Position numbers and translations under genes: made by a program
Shown here: positions 53,454 to 63,322 of the stretch, piece after piece
How the letters are laid out: each line of letters opens with the position of its first letter
Position numbering within the stretch: position 1 is the stretch's first letter
Assembly (NCBI GenBank): GCA_035764005.1
Contig: DASTZZ010000017.1
Span: 33,555-97,554 of the forward strand
Reading direction: 5' to 3'
Source: Terriglobales bacterium
Lineage (GTDB): Bacteria > Acidobacteriota > Terriglobia > Terriglobales > Acidobacteriaceae
DNA length: 64,000 bases
The notes under the pieces: generated by a model
What the model saw: only the letters and a program-made list of their open reading frames with translations
Told to the model about the DNA's origin: nothing
Database searches by the model: none

Positions 53454-54035
53454 CGCTACGTGTGCTCCTGTGGTTTTTCGCCTTGCATTCACTACCTACT
53501 TCCGTGCTACTACGAAAAACAATTCAGAGTCAAACGCGATCCGTGGTTCTAAACTGGGAAGGGGCAACCGTGGAATCAATGACTTGCGGAGTTTTGCGAA
53601 CGACGGATACGATCCGTCGTTCGAAAAAACGGGCACTTCCTCGCGCAGTTTGATTTCCCCTAATTCCCGCATTCTGAAGGGCTAAATCCCGCTTTAGAGG
53701 GCCGCAAAATACAGCGTTTTGCGAAAACGGCAGTTCACGTTGGCAATTATTTTTGAGGACCGTGTTTCTTGTGATTGGGCAGGAGTTTCATTTCGGGACA
53801 AAAATATCCCTGCAAAATCCCTGATCTTTTGCCCGCAGCCGGCAAAAAGTGAGCTAACGCTTGGGAAATCTGTCAGTTCCAGAGGCAATGATGCGAATCC
53901 CTGTTAGATCCCTGCCTCAGCTCCAAATTTGCGGATTTTGGGCAAAATTCCACGTTTTTCTGTTCGCGAAAAGAATGGTTCGCTGTATATATCACTGTTC
54001 TTCAGAAAATGTCCGCACAGAATCGCGGAAGAAAC
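53454..54035. other. AT-rich intergenic region with a 27-bp palindrome
   Basis: This 580-base stretch is visibly poorer in G and C than its neighbours and holds no convincing gene. The clearest structure is a palindrome at 53597-53623, CGAACGACGGAT, ACG, ATCCGTCGTTCG, with 12 perfect pairs. Since it is not followed by Ts on either strand it looks more like a protein-binding site than a terminator. It may mark the right end of the accessory region. Confidence 0.55.
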
Positions 54036-55016
54036 TTACCAGCGCTGATGCACGCACGTTCTGATCTTCCCTTCGTAGATTCTCTTGACTGCGGCCATGG
54101 CGTCGCTGCTCAACGGCGGTAAGTCGGAAGCGCGGCAGTTCTCTGTGACCTGATCGGGACGCTTGCCTCCCGGGATCGCGCATGTGACTGCGTCGAACAT
54201 CAGAATCCAGCGCAGGGCGAATTGGCTCATGGTCATTCCTGCCGGCAACAGACGGCGAATCTCTTCCACCGCTTGCAAGCTCAGATCGTAGTCGACTCCG
54301 GAAAAGGTCTCGCCCACGTCGAAGGCTTCTCCGTGACGATTGAAATTGCGGTGATCGTCAGCGGCGAATTGCGAATCGCGCCGCAGCTTTCCGGTCAGCA
54401 TTCCGCTTGAAAGCGGTACGCGCGCGAGAATCCCAATTTGGCGCTGTTTCGCGAGCGGAAAGAAAACGTCAGCCGGGCGCTGGCGAAAGCAGTTGAAGAT
54501 GATCTGCACGCTCTGCACGTTGGGATACTCGATGGCCTTCATCGCCTCTTCTACCCGCTCGACACTCACTCCGTAAAACCGCAACTTGCCGGCGCGGACG
54601 AAGTCGTCGAGTATGCCGAAAACCTCGGGATGGTAATAGAGGTCGGTTGGCGGGCAATGCAACTGCAGCAGATCGATGGTGTCGGTAGCGAGATTGCGCA
54701 GACTGTCATTGATCCACGTCGTAAGGTTTTGCCGGCTGTAGCCCTCGGTCGTTTGTCGAGGCAGGCGGCGTCCGGCTTTCGTAGCTACGATGATTTCCTC
54801 TTTACGTTCTTTCTTTAGTCGCGCCACCAGACGCTCGCTGCGTCCGTCGCCATAGACGTCGGCAGTGTCGATAAAGTTCACGCCGGAGTCGATGGCGGTG
54901 CGCAAAGCTCCGAGCGCGTCATCTTCGGAGACGTGTCCCCATGCTCCGCCGATCGCCCATGCTCCAAAACTGATCTCCGATACATTCCAGCCTGTGCGGC
55001 CGAGTGGTCGATATTT
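54036..55016 (-). CDS. aldo/keto reductase
   Basis: The 326-residue protein is a single TIM barrel of the aldo/keto reductase superfamily: MKYRPLGRTGWNVSEISFG at the start, FIDTADVYGDGRSERLV with the catalytic Asp and Tyr, the Lys in EIIVATKAGR, and the His in LLQLHCPPTD. The C-terminal SQFALRWILMFDAVTCAIPG and GGKRPDQVTEN bind NADPH. It reduces carbonyls or sugars; the substrate is not known. AGGA six bases upstream supports the ATG at 55016; an ATG at 55061 would add 15 residues without family features. It appears to be transcribed alone. Confidence 0.92.
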   Translation of the reverse strand, partial: KYRPLGRTGWNVSEISFGAWAIGGAWGHVSEDDALGALRTAIDSGVNFIDTADVYGDGRSERLVARLKKERKEEIIVATKAGRRLPRQTTEGYSRQNLTTWINDSLRNLATDTIDLLQLHCPPTDLYYHPEVFGILDDFVRAGKLRFYGVSVERVEEAMKAIEYPNVQSVQIIFNCFRQRPADVFFPLAKQRQIGILARVPLSSGMLTGKLRRDSQFAADDHRNFNRHGEAFDVGETFSGVDYDLSLQAVEEIRRLLPAGMTMSQFALRWILMFDAVTCAIPGGKRPDQVTENCRASDLPPLSSDAMAAVKRIYEGKIRTCVHQRW

Positions 55017-55189
55017 CATCTGTCTTCCTGTGGAATCTCGCGGGCAGTAAGGATAAAGCAAGGATGCCCTACAGCGTCTTTCGGGATCTTCGGTTACGAC
55101 AAAGTTGGCAACACAGGTCGGCTGTAATAACTGCGTTCTCCTGATGACTTTGGCCCGGAGCGAGACAGAAGGCCTGGTTCGCTGGCGCG

Positions 55190-56497
55190 CTAAACGGCGC
55201 GTTTCATCGGCTTCAGGATCGAGACAGAAATATTCACGGCGAATAGCGTAACCGCCAAAAGCTCAACAATGGCTGAGACTGGCAGAACATGCCACGCTGG
55301 CCGCCAATAGCCCTCGTATGCAGGAATTTCCGCGAAGACTCGCAGGACACAACCAATATTGAGAAGCACAAGCGACCACAGCATAATCGTCGGACTGAAC
55401 AGAATCTTCATGCCGCAGAATGCCGGCAGCACTCGTTGGCCAATCGCGAAAACCATAACTGCTATGAATCCGACAGTCAATGCGTGGCGCGAAGCTCCCC
55501 AAATGCCATCCGCGCGATCTGCTCCGGTCGCCCAAACGGTAAGCAGGGCGGCGATCCCCAGCCACACATATGCAGCGCGTACAAAAATGGGAAATGAGGA
55601 GTGCACGTTCAGCATCTTTGGCCCGTGTTTTGCAGGCTCGAAGATGTGCAGCGCCAGCATGACCGCCAGAGCACCATTGAGGAGCAGGAACGCTGAGACT
55701 TTAAACAAGCCAAGCAGCGCAGTAGATACTCCTGCCAGATTGATCAGCAGAGCAGCGATCAGACCTCGTTCTGATGGTGTTGCCAAACCAAGGAATACGG
55801 GCAGCCACTTGGCGTTGAATCCCCAGATCGCGAGCACGAGAAAGCCCCACGTGGAGAGTACGAGCATGCGTTGGTCAAGTCCGTGCGGAAATGCCGGGCC
55901 GGAGTTGCGTATAGCGATAAGTATGCATAAAGCGAGGTTTGCGGTCAGCGACGCCAGGAAGCCAAAAATCGAGCTGACCACCAGCGTCATCCATGCTTCG
56001 GATTCACGGTTTGGTTTGCGCTCTCGCCTGAGGCAATGCTGAAACAGCGCGAACGCCGATAATTCCAGCATTGCCGAAATGGGAAGCAGCGTACGCCAAT
56101 GCCATGCGTAAATGTTGGTTGTCCAACGCAGGAGCACGCCGATCGTCCATAAGGCCCAGCACAGCCAGCCCCGACTCAAGGGAAAAGGCGCGCTATGCTG
56201 CATCTTCCGCAGAGAATACAGGCCGATGCCCAGAATGAATGTACCGATCCAGCCGAAGATCTGCGCATGCCCGTGCGCCTGAATCCATGCCGGCGAAAGC
56301 GTCGTCACCGAACGTGACTCGCTGATCGAGATTAGGTTCCACACTCCGAGAAAGGTTCCCGGCAGCAGCATGAACGCCAAGCCGGTCAGGATGAATGCCG
56401 TGACCAGCCTTTGCGCACCGCGCTCACGATCGATCGCGCTTTGTATTTTTGTGTCGCGCAGGGTTGCTTCGATCTGTAGGAGCGTCGCTGGACTCAT
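55190..56497 (-). CDS. nnrS: NnrS family membrane protein
   Basis: The 435-residue protein has about twelve membrane segments and the NnrS His motifs: IQAHGHAQIFGWIGTFILG near the start and SRHALTVGFIAVMVFAIGQR in the second half. NnrS proteins are heme- and copper-containing membrane proteins tied to nitric oxide stress and denitrification. The start overlaps the stop of the iron-sulfur repair gene (ATGA), so the two are translated together, and a Crp/Fnr-like box lies before that gene. The reaction it performs is not settled. Confidence 0.88.
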   Translation of the reverse strand: MSPATLLQIEATLRDTKIQSAIDRERGAQRLVTAFILTGLAFMLLPGTFLGVWNLISISESRSVTTLSPAWIQAHGHAQIFGWIGTFILGIGLYSLRKMQHSAPFPLSRGWLCWALWTIGVLLRWTTNIYAWHWRTLLPISAMLELSAFALFQHCLRRERKPNRESEAWMTLVVSSIFGFLASLTANLALCILIAIRNSGPAFPHGLDQRMLVLSTWGFLVLAIWGFNAKWLPVFLGLATPSERGLIAALLINLAGVSTALLGLFKVSAFLLLNGALAVMLALHIFEPAKHGPKMLNVHSSFPIFVRAAYVWLGIAALLTVWATGADRADGIWGASRHALTVGFIAVMVFAIGQRVLPAFCGMKILFSPTIMLWSLVLLNIGCVLRVFAEIPAYEGYWRPAWHVLPVSAIVELLAVTLFAVNISVSILKPMKRAV

Positions 56498-57228
56498 GCT
56501 GGAGCGCAGGCTTTCGATTCAGTCTCGATCGCTCTCGGGAACAGAATGTTGTTCTCGAGGTACACGTGGCGATGCAGGTCCTGCTCGAAATCACGCAGCC
56601 CATCGTAGAGCGCGCGATAGCTCATGCAGGCTCCGTCTGGCACCGTGTATCCGCTGCTCAGATCCCGTATCTGCTGCATCTCCTTGCCGGCCTTTTCGTG
56701 GTCGCGCATCATGCACTCTACGGGACGCGTTACGCTGCCAAACGGAGTGGGTGGGGGCACCTCGCCTTCGCTGCTTGTCCGCTCTAGAGCGTTGATGTAA
56801 GGAAAAAGCACCTGCTCTTCTTTCTGCATATGATTGAGCATGTCCTCGCCAACGAAGGCGAAGACCAGCTTCATGGGTGTGAGCTCCGGATGAACACTCC
56901 CATGACGGGAATTCACTTTCTCGAGCAGCGCGTTCAACCGTGGAATCTCCTTGCGGACGTAAGCGTGATGGCTTTCCACGATATGCCGCGTCAGTTCGGA
57001 AAGAGGTGCTTGATGCCAATGCCCAAAATCAGGATCTGGAATCGTTTCGTTCAATTCCCCTAAACGGCCAAGCAGCATTTCAAGCGAGACGCCTGCCGCT
57101 TGGCATGCTTGCGCGATGGACTTGTTCCCGCCGCAGCAGTAGTCGATGCCAAGGTCGTCGAAGATGCGAATCGAAGAAGGGAGTTGATGAGCGATCTCGC
57201 GGACCGTGTTTGCGGGTTTGAATGTCAT
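56494..57228 (-). CDS. ric: iron-sulfur cluster repair di-iron protein (Ric/ScdA/YtfE type)
   Basis: The 244-residue protein has the ScdA N-terminal domain with LGIDYCCGGNKSIAQAC, then a hemerythrin-like four-helix domain with the di-iron ligands (HHAYVRKEIPRL, LNHMQKEEQVLFPYI, MMRDHEKAGKEM, DLHRHVYLENNILFPRA). It repairs Fe-S clusters damaged by nitric oxide or oxidants. AGGAG six bases upstream fixes the ATG at 57228. It is the first gene of the ric-nnrS unit and follows an operator-like site at 57275-57290. Confidence 0.92.
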   Translation of the reverse strand: MTFKPANTVREIAHQLPSSIRIFDDLGIDYCCGGNKSIAQACQAAGVSLEMLLGRLGELNETIPDPDFGHWHQAPLSELTRHIVESHHAYVRKEIPRLNALLEKVNSRHGSVHPELTPMKLVFAFVGEDMLNHMQKEEQVLFPYINALERTSSEGEVPPPTPFGSVTRPVECMMRDHEKAGKEMQQIRDLSSGYTVPDGACMSYRALYDGLRDFEQDLHRHVYLENNILFPRAIETESKACAPA

Positions 57229-57274
57229 AGCCGCTCCTGTTTCTTCCAATCTACTAAAGGGGAGGACACGGTTC

Positions 57275-57290
57275 AGTGACTTGTGTCACA
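57275..57290 (-). promoter_or_regulatory. Crp/Fnr-type operator before ric-nnrS
   Basis: The 16-bp site AGTGACTTGTGTCACA has the form GTGA-N6-TCAC. It lies about 50 bases before the ric start. A second site of the same form is found at 58082-58097 before the Crp/Fnr gene itself. Confidence 0.6.
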
Positions 57291-57315
57291 GGAGGCCGGC
57301 GATGAAAGCGGGAGG

Positions 57316-58029
57316 TTAGGAAGCTACTTTCTGCTGCGCCTCAAGCGCAGCCAGGTCTTTGACCAGGACCTCGCGGCCGTCAACTTCGATCAGGCCTTCA
57401 GCCTGAAGGCGCGCCAGATTGCGCGAAACCAATTCGCGAACTGTTCCGATCTCAAACGCGATCTCCTGGTGTCCAGCTTTGAGCGACAATTGAATGCCAC
57501 GTGCAGTTCGCTTCCCTTCGGCTTCTGCCATCCGGACTAGCAGAGCGATTACCCGCTGGCGTACGGTCGTGAACGAGAGTTCTTCGACGATTGCAACCAG
57601 CCGCCGCAATCGCGATCCGACGACGGCGAGTACTTTGAGCGCAACCTGCGGATGTTCAAGGCAGAATGCCTGAAAAGCCTGACGAGAGATGAAGACGGCT
57701 TCCGTTTCTCCTACCGCATTTGCCGAAGCCGGATAATCCCCTCCGTCGAAGACGGGGAGCTCGGCAATCGAGCTGCCCGGACCCTCCACGGCCAACACCT
57801 GTTCCCGCCCATTCGGCGCCGATTTGAAGATGCGCACCGCTCCTTTCGAGACGACGAACAACCCGTCGCATTTATCGCCTTCTGTGAATAGCCGCTCACC
57901 GTCTTTATATCTCTTGCGAACCGCTCGTTTGCTGAGTGATTCGCGTTCTGCGGGCGTGAGTCCAGAGAAAAGTTGCGTCTTCAGCAGCGAGTCGGTGACG
58001 GGAGTAACTGGAGTGCTGTGGAGAGCCAT
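57316..58029 (-). CDS. Crp/Fnr family transcription regulator
   Basis: The 237-residue protein has the cyclic-nucleotide-binding-like beta-roll (YKDGERLFTEGDKCDGLFVVSKG, GPGSSIAELPVFDGG) and a C-terminal winged helix with LKAGHQEIAFEIGTVRELVSRNLARLQAEG, where RELVSRNLARL is the recognition helix. There is no N-terminal Cys cluster, so it is not an O2-sensing Fnr of the usual kind; a Dnr/NnrR-like or Crp-like sensor is more likely. GGAG five bases upstream supports the ATG at 58029. It lies just before ric-nnrS in the direction of transcription and diverges from the cupin gene. Matching boxes lie on both sides of it. Confidence 0.9.
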   Translation of the reverse strand: MALHSTPVTPVTDSLLKTQLFSGLTPAERESLSKRAVRKRYKDGERLFTEGDKCDGLFVVSKGAVRIFKSAPNGREQVLAVEGPGSSIAELPVFDGGDYPASANAVGETEAVFISRQAFQAFCLEHPQVALKVLAVVGSRLRRLVAIVEELSFTTVRQRVIALLVRMAEAEGKRTARGIQLSLKAGHQEIAFEIGTVRELVSRNLARLQAEGLIEVDGREVLVKDLAALEAQQKVAS

Positions 58030-58081
58030 GTAACTCCGCGAGAAAACACTTATTGTACGCATCCTCTGCGGGCTTGCGCTT

Positions 58082-58097
58082 GGTGACAATAATCACA
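58082..58097. promoter_or_regulatory. Crp/Fnr-type operator in the divergent crp-cupin gap
   Basis: GGTGACAATAATCACA has the GTGA-N6-TCAC form shared with 57275-57290. It lies 53 bases before the Crp/Fnr start and 86 before the cupin start, so it could serve autoregulation, the cupin gene, or both. Confidence 0.6.
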
Positions 58098-58182
58098 TCC
58101 AGGATTTTGAACTTGGACCGACAATGAAATAGGTTTTTCAGCATTGCGGCTGTACGGACTCTTTTTAGTCGTCGGAGGTGAC

Positions 58183-58560
58183 ATGAGCAGTGAAGACTTG
58201 GAGAAGGGATTTGCGCGCTTCCTTGAGCTGAGCACGGAAATCGAACAATTAAATAAGACGAAACCTTGGGCAAAAGGCTACGTCTCGAAGGTTCTGCTGA
58301 AGACTTCAGACTTAAGACTGGTGCTGCTCGCGATGCAGGGTGGCTCACGTATGCCTCAGCATCACTCGGAAGGACGCATCGCGGTGCACTGTCTCCGCGG
58401 ATCGATTCGTCTTCAGCTTGCTTCAGAAGCGCGCGACTTGCGGGAACACGACGTACTCGCGCTTGATCGCAAGGTCGAGCACGACGTTCAGGCAATTGAA
58501 GATTCTGTATTCCTGCTGACGCTTGTCTTGCCTCAGCAGTCGTCGGTTGGCAAGGCTTAG
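58183..58560 (+). CDS. small cupin domain protein
   Basis: The 125-residue protein has a cupin-like core: GGSRMPQHHSEGRIAVHCLR (His-rich first motif) and HDVLALDRKVEHDVQAIED (second motif with a His). Such small one-domain cupins bind a metal and act as sensors or dioxygenase-like enzymes. GGAGG four bases before the ATG at 58183 is a strong site. It is divergent from the Crp/Fnr gene and may be under its control. Its stop overlaps, tail to tail, that of the small membrane protein. Confidence 0.75.
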   Translation: MSSEDLEKGFARFLELSTEIEQLNKTKPWAKGYVSKVLLKTSDLRLVLLAMQGGSRMPQHHSEGRIAVHCLRGSIRLQLASEARDLREHDVLALDRKVEHDVQAIEDSVFLLTLVLPQQSSVGKA

Positions 58561-58784
58561 GGTCGTCGCAGGCGCTTATCGAAGCCGAACAGATATAGCA
58601 GTAGAGCTGCGTTAATCAAGAAGAGCACGCCGGAAGCAATGGCCGCATGCAGGGGCGTTCCCGAATCGTGACGAAACACAGCATCAACGCTCGCGGACAA
58701 AAGCCAGAGTTGCACGATCACTCCTACTCCAACCAACGTAAGGAGCGCAGTAAAGAGCGTCGTGCCTTGTTCCTGCCGGTTCAT
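58557..58784 (-). CDS. small two-helix membrane protein, last gene of the Mo-enzyme operon
   Basis: The 75-residue product has two membrane helices (residues about 9-30 and 44-66) and short polar ends (MNRQEQGTT, DKRLRRP). I do not recognise a named function. It starts directly at the end of the Rieske gene, with GAGG just before the overlapping stop, so it is surely translated from the same transcript. It could be an assembly or anchoring subunit of the oxidoreductase complex. Confidence 0.75.
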   Translation of the reverse strand: MNRQEQGTTLFTALLTLVGVGVIVQLWLLSASVDAVFRHDSGTPLHAAIASGVLFLINAALLLYLFGFDKRLRRP

Positions 58785-59309
58785 TTACACCTCGACTCCG
58801 ACAGCGAAAATGTCATTCCCGTTTTGCTCCAGCTTAATGCGTGGCAGAGGGCGCGTTGGCGGGCCGGCAGTGGGACGGCCTTCCTCTACAGTGAAATAGC
58901 CGTGATGGCAGGGACAGAAGAGCGTGTTCTCCTCAGCACGGTGTATGACCGCGCAGGAAAGATGTGTGCATACCTGCGAGTATGCGACCAGTTCTCCGGC
59001 GCGATCGCGAATAAGAATGCAGGGATCTTCGTCAGTGGGGTAACGGAAGAGCTGCGATCCTCCGGCAGGAATCTGGTCCGCGGAGGCAATCTTCAGTTTG
59101 GGAAACCTTCCGCCGTGCTGGAGATGCGGAACGGAAGCGGCAATGAAGTTTGCGCCGGCAATCAGCAGCGAGCCCAGGCTAAGAAACTTCACCATTTCGC
59201 GGCGCGTGACATATTCGTCTTTATCCCACTGGACGGGAAAGTCCTCGCGCCATCGTGTCTCCTTCTTATCGCAACCCGGACAGTCTTTGCATTTATCGTC
59301 GTTCTGCAT
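58785..59309 (-). CDS. Rieske [2Fe-2S] protein
   Basis: The 174-residue protein has one membrane anchor (residues about 42-60, FLSLGSLLIAGANFIAASVP) preceded by TRREMVKF, a twin-arginine-like motif. A Rieske fold follows with both cluster motifs, CTHLSCAV and CPCHHGYFT, giving two Cys and two His ligands. The N-terminus carries CKDCPGC, an extra Cys set of unknown use. Its place directly after the four-cluster ferredoxin and Mo subunit suggests it passes electrons between the quinone/cytochrome side and the Mo enzyme. It resembles QcrA-type Rieske proteins. Confidence 0.92.
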   Translation of the reverse strand: MQNDDKCKDCPGCDKKETRWREDFPVQWDKDEYVTRREMVKFLSLGSLLIAGANFIAASVPHLQHGGRFPKLKIASADQIPAGGSQLFRYPTDEDPCILIRDRAGELVAYSQVCTHLSCAVIHRAEENTLFCPCHHGYFTVEEGRPTAGPPTRPLPRIKLEQNGNDIFAVGVEV

Positions 59310-59311
59310 TC

Positions 59312-59923
59312 TCAGTCTCCGGACAGCAGCGCCGCCACGTCGTATTCGTTGGTGTGCCTGATCCCAATTTGCTCCAGACCAACGTCAATACGTTCGACAC
59401 TTCGCGGGACCAGCACGTTGACTTTGGTACGCACGACCTCGCCGCCAAACTGCCATTCATTGATGGCGAGCCCCTGGCGCGTGCGCTCGATGTTCTCGCG
59501 TGTCGTGTAGGTTAGGGCGCCGGACGGACACACCGTGGCGCACATTGGACGCTTGCCCACACTCGTCCGGTCGTAGCACATATCGCACTTCATCATCTGG
59601 TTGATCTCGGCGCGATACTTGGGCACTCCAAACGGACACGCCAACACGCAGTTCGAGCAGCCGATGCAGCGCGGCTTGAGCGAGCTTTGCACCACGCCGT
59701 CTGGCGTCTTCTTGATGGCGTCAGCCGGACATACCTGCGCGCAGATCGGATCTTCGCAATGCATGCAGACCTGCGGCGCAGTCTGGACGCTGTCCGGACG
59801 CATGATCGTCTCCAGGTGGATCATGGAGACGCCGCGGTGGGTATCGCACTCTTCGCACGCCTGCACGCAAGCCTTGCAGCCGATGCAGCGCGAATAATCG
59901 ATGAAGAACTCCATCTCGTTCAT
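59312..59923 (-). CDS. four-cluster [4Fe-4S] ferredoxin subunit (HybA/NrfC/DmsB type)
   Basis: The 203-residue protein has four clear cysteine groups: [45 protein letters not shown] and CDMCYD...CATVCPSG. This is the electron-transfer subunit that sits between a membrane subunit and a molybdopterin catalytic subunit. GGAGG seven bases before the ATG at 59923 sets the start; the longer frame from 60001 lies inside the Mo gene. Its ATG overlaps the stop of that gene by four bases, so the two are coupled. Confidence 0.93.
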   Translation of the reverse strand: MNEMEFFIDYSRCIGCKACVQACEECDTHRGVSMIHLETIMRPDSVQTAPQVCMHCEDPICAQVCPADAIKKTPDGVVQSSLKPRCIGCSNCVLACPFGVPKYRAEINQMMKCDMCYDRTSVGKRPMCATVCPSGALTYTTRENIERTRQGLAINEWQFGGEVVRTKVNVLVPRSVERIDVGLEQIGIRHTNEYDVAALLSGD

Positions 59924-62142
59924 CGCACGCCTCCAGCCTGCATCTCCAGTTTCGAAATGGGATCGTGGGGCACAGCCGCTTTCTTCACTCGTACAGCGCA
60001 AATCTTGTACTCGGGAATGTTGGACATAGGATCGATGTTGCGGACTGTCATGTTGTTGGCTGCACGTTCCAGCGGCCAGTGGTAAGGAACGAACACGGTG
60101 TCCGGTCGAATGGTCTTCACCACGTTTGCGCGCACTGTGACCGAACCACGGCGACTCTCAACAGTTACGAAATCGCCCTCGGTAATGCCGAGCTTGCTAG
60201 CGAGCAGAGGATGAATCTCACACACCGGCTGCGGATACTGATCGACGAGCGCGCCGATGCGCCGAGTCTGCGAGCCTGAGAGATACTGAGAGACCACTCG
60301 ACCAGTCGTAAGAATGATTGGATACTCGGCATCCGGTTCTTCGGCCGCCGGTCGCCACTCGACGACTTGCATGTGCGCCTTGCCGTCCGGATGAGAAAAC
60401 TTTCCGCCTTCATACAGCCGAGGTGTACCCGGATGATCGAGCGAAGGGCATGGCCAGAAGACTCCCATTTCGCGATCGATGCGGTCCCAAGTAATGCCGT
60501 AGTAATCATTGGGACCGCCTCGGGAGGCCATGCGTAGCTCCTCAAACATCTCGGCAGGCGAGTTATAGGAGAACTTGTCTCCCGCTCCGAGCCGCGCAGC
60601 CAGATCGCAGATGATCTTCCAGTCGACACGCGCATCGGCAGGAGGATCTACGGCTTTGCGATGATGAATCACGCGCCCTTCGACATTGGTCGTAGTGCCT
60701 TCATCTTCTTCCATGAGAGAGCCGGCTAGTACGACATCGGCATACCTTCCCGCTTCGGAAAGAAAGAAATCGATCGTGCAGAAGAACTCGAGTTTTTCCA
60801 GCGCCTCGCGCACCCAGGAATTATTCGGCAGCGAAACCATGGGATTGCAGCAAATCGATAGCATTCCTTTGATTTTGCCTGCGTGGATCGCTTCCAGAAT
60901 GGGAATGAATGTGATGCCCTTGTGCGGAATACTCTGTTCAGGAACTCCCCACACTTCGGCGATGTATTTGCGATGCTCGGGATTCTCGATGTCGCGCCCG
61001 CCGGGTAGCTGATCGCATTTCTGGCCGTGCTCGCGTCCGCCTTGGCCATTGCCTTGGCCGGTGATCATCGCGTAGCCGCAGCCTTCGCGGCCGATGCGCC
61101 CGGTGGCGAGCACCAGATTCATGGCCGCCATGCAGTTCTGCACGCCTTTGGAGTGATGTTCGAGGCCACGTGCATGAAGAAGGAAGCTGGTCTCGGCGGG
61201 TCCCCAGATCTCGGCAGCTCGAATGATCATGCTCGCCGGAACTCCCGCGATCTTTGCAGCATATTCCGGCGTGTATTTGCGCAGGCTCTCCTCAACTTGC
61301 TCCCAGCCTGTGGTGTGCTGCGCGAGGAATTCACGGTCGATCCATCCGCGCTCGATCATCACGTGCAGCATGCCGTTGAAGACGCCGATATCACCGCCTG
61401 ACCTTACGGGAATGTAGAGATCGGCGTTGCGCGCAATCGGAGTCATTCGTGGATCGAGAATGATGACCTTGGCTCCGTTCTCGCGTGCCTGCCAGAAGTA
61501 ATTCGTTGTGATCGGCGAGCATTCCGCGACATTCGATCCGGCAGCGAGAATGGCTTTCGCCTTGGGAATGTCGCTCCACGGATTCGCCGATCGATCGAGG
61601 CCAAAGACTTTTTTCGACGCCACGCCGGCCGACACCATGCAGAGCCGTCCGTTGTAGTCGATGTTCGCAGTGCGCACGGCGACACGAGCGAACTTGCCCA
61701 TGAGATACGCTTTCTCGTTGGTCAACGACGCGCCGCCGATCAGCGCGAAGGAATCGTTGCCGTAAGCTCCCTGAATGCGGCGAATCTCGCTCGCAACTTT
61801 GTCCAGAGCTTCGTTCCACGAAACCGGCACAAAACCCGTGCCCTCCTTCCGCATGAGCGGAGCCTTAAGGCGGTCCGGATGCTCATGCTGCATGTAGCGC
61901 TTCACACCCTTGGGACACAAGCGGCCTTGATTGAAAGGAAAATCCTCCCAGGGCTCAAAGCCGATCACGCGATTGTCTTTGACTTTGAGCTGAATGCCGC
62001 ATTGCTGCCCGCAGAAGCAGCAATGGGTTTTTACAATGCGATCGGGTTCCACATCGGAACTCCAGCCGGTGACCGGGACGCGGTTAAGCGATGGTCCGAA
62101 CTCATGAACGAGAGTGACGACGTCTACTGGTAATTTGGCCAT
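59920..62142 (-). CDS. molybdopterin oxidoreductase catalytic subunit (NasA/NapA-like)
   Basis: From the ATG at 62142 the product is 740 residues. An N-terminal [4Fe-4S] motif ([14 protein letters not shown] and later RLCPKG) is followed by the Mo-bisPGD domains: [11 protein letters not shown], whose Cys is the likely Mo ligand as in NasA/NapA, then [26 protein letters not shown] and [21 protein letters not shown]. The C-terminal domain has [18 protein letters not shown] and [15 protein letters not shown]. No Tat signal is seen, so it is cytoplasmic. A nitrate reductase or a related oxyanion or formate enzyme is likely; the exact substrate is open. An upstream start (62226) would overlap the membrane gene further. 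Confidence 0.9.
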   Translation of the reverse strand: MAKLPVDVVTLVHEFGPSLNRVPVTGWSSDVEPDRIVKTHCCFCGQQCGIQLKVKDNRVIGFEPWEDFPFNQGRLCPKGVKRYMQHEHPDRLKAPLMRKEGTGFVPVSWNEALDKVASEIRRIQGAYGNDSFALIGGASLTNEKAYLMGKFARVAVRTANIDYNGRLCMVSAGVASKKVFGLDRSANPWSDIPKAKAILAAGSNVAECSPITTNYFWQARENGAKVIILDPRMTPIARNADLYIPVRSGGDIGVFNGMLHVMIERGWIDREFLAQHTTGWEQVEESLRKYTPEYAAKIAGVPASMIIRAAEIWGPAETSFLLHARGLEHHSKGVQNCMAAMNLVLATGRIGREGCGYAMITGQGNGQGGREHGQKCDQLPGGRDIENPEHRKYIAEVWGVPEQSIPHKGITFIPILEAIHAGKIKGMLSICCNPMVSLPNNSWVREALEKLEFFCTIDFFLSEAGRYADVVLAGSLMEEDEGTTTNVEGRVIHHRKAVDPPADARVDWKIICDLAARLGAGDKFSYNSPAEMFEELRMASRGGPNDYYGITWDRIDREMGVFWPCPSLDHPGTPRLYEGGKFSHPDGKAHMQVVEWRPAAEEPDAEYPIILTTGRVVSQYLSGSQTRRIGALVDQYPQPVCEIHPLLASKLGITEGDFVTVESRRGSVTVRANVVKTIRPDTVFVPYHWPLERAANNMTVRNIDPMSNIPEYKICAVRVKKAAVPHDPISKLEMQAGGVR

Positions 62143-63245
62143 ATTGATACGGCATCTTCTGCAACGCGCGAGCCTTGCGCCCGCCACTTCCCATCCTGGG
62201 CCATGGCGAGCGACTTGCGACGACATGGTGGGCAGACGTCCTGGTAATGGGCACCCTTCGGCAACTCGTAACGAATCTGCAGCCCCCGTTCCACTTCCTT
62301 CAGATCATCGACGTGCATCTGCGAAGCAAACTCCTGTCCGCAGCGGAGGCACCTCGCCTGTGGGCCGGCCGTGCCGAGGTCTTTATAGAACTGCACGCCG
62401 ATCTGGGCGGGACGCTGAAAAATGTGAAAGAACTTGCCAAACGGCAAATAAAGAAGGGTGAAAATCACCGTGACGGCATGCAGCATGGAGAGAAAGCCGT
62501 AGTTCAATCCATGCAGCAGGTGCGTGGATGCCGTGAGAAACAGCCCTGTAATGGAAATTGCGAACAGTAGCAACAGTGGCATCATGTCCTGCGCAAACTG
62601 CTGCACCGCAATGGCGCCCCGATCGCGCGCGCGGCGGAACAGCGCCAGCGAAACTCCCGCGAGGACCATTACCGCCGAGATGTCGAGGATGTTGAAGCTG
62701 ATCGCAGCAATGATAGTCCCAAGATGGAACTGACCAACCTGCACTCCGAAGAAAAAGGCGCGATAGACGTTCTGGTCGGTGGGCGCGCTCTCGAAGTGAA
62801 CCCATCCGAATGACAGAGGAAACGTGACGGCTGCAGCGAGAATGCATCCCCAGGCAATCAGCCAATGCGCCGCCCAGCGTAGATGCGAGCGTTTTTCAAT
62901 GAAGCGCTGCGCGAAGAAGTCCGCAAGGAAAAGCTGGATCAGCCGGCCGATGTTCTTGATCAGTACCGATGGACGAAAGAAGATCTGCCATCCGCGAAAC
63001 CAATACTTGCGCGTGGGTGGACGCCGCAGCCACATGCCATAGCGATATCCAATTCCAAAGGCCGCAAAGACGCTGGCGCCCGCATACGGAATAAGAGCAG
63101 CGTCGAAATGACGAAAGCGGTTGCTGCCGAGGTAGATCAGCAGGATCAAAACCGCGGCGACTACGATTCCCCAGAACATGGCATGGTGAACATCACGTTC
63201 ACCTCGCCGGCTTACATATTGCATCTGCTCCGCTTGTGAGTTCAT
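62124..63245 (-). CDS. cytochrome-b-like membrane subunit with C-terminal zinc-ribbon-like motif
   Basis: The 373-residue protein has about six or seven membrane segments with conserved-looking His in [30 protein letters not shown] and [10 protein letters not shown], which could bind b-type hemes as in NarI-like subunits. After the last helix a soluble tail of about 80 residues has CLRCGQEF and VCPPCRR, two CxxC pairs that may bind zinc or iron. It would link the quinone pool to the Mo enzyme. It overlaps the start of the Mo gene by 19 bases, so the two are coupled. Confidence 0.8.
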   Translation of the reverse strand: MNSQAEQMQYVSRRGERDVHHAMFWGIVVAAVLILLIYLGSNRFRHFDAALIPYAGASVFAAFGIGYRYGMWLRRPPTRKYWFRGWQIFFRPSVLIKNIGRLIQLFLADFFAQRFIEKRSHLRWAAHWLIAWGCILAAAVTFPLSFGWVHFESAPTDQNVYRAFFFGVQVGQFHLGTIIAAISFNILDISAVMVLAGVSLALFRRARDRGAIAVQQFAQDMMPLLLLFAISITGLFLTASTHLLHGLNYGFLSMLHAVTVIFTLLYLPFGKFFHIFQRPAQIGVQFYKDLGTAGPQARCLRCGQEFASQMHVDDLKEVERGLQIRYELPKGAHYQDVCPPCRRKSLAMAQDGKWRAQGSRVAEDAVSIWPNYQ

Positions 63246-63322
63246 GCAGATACCTGAAATATGCCGTCAACGACGAATCTCTCTACAACTAAACCTCGAA
63301 CCACAATTGATGCAAGTCTCTC

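Noticed and set aside
53694..53888. A 64-codon minus-strand frame in the AT-rich gap
   Set aside because: No domain, no ribosome site, and composition like the surrounding non-coding DNA; I cannot tell it from chance.
51178..54035. A prophage
   Set aside because: Only a terminase and a DUF5681 gene are present; no integrase, portal, capsid, tail or lysis gene and no att repeat was seen.
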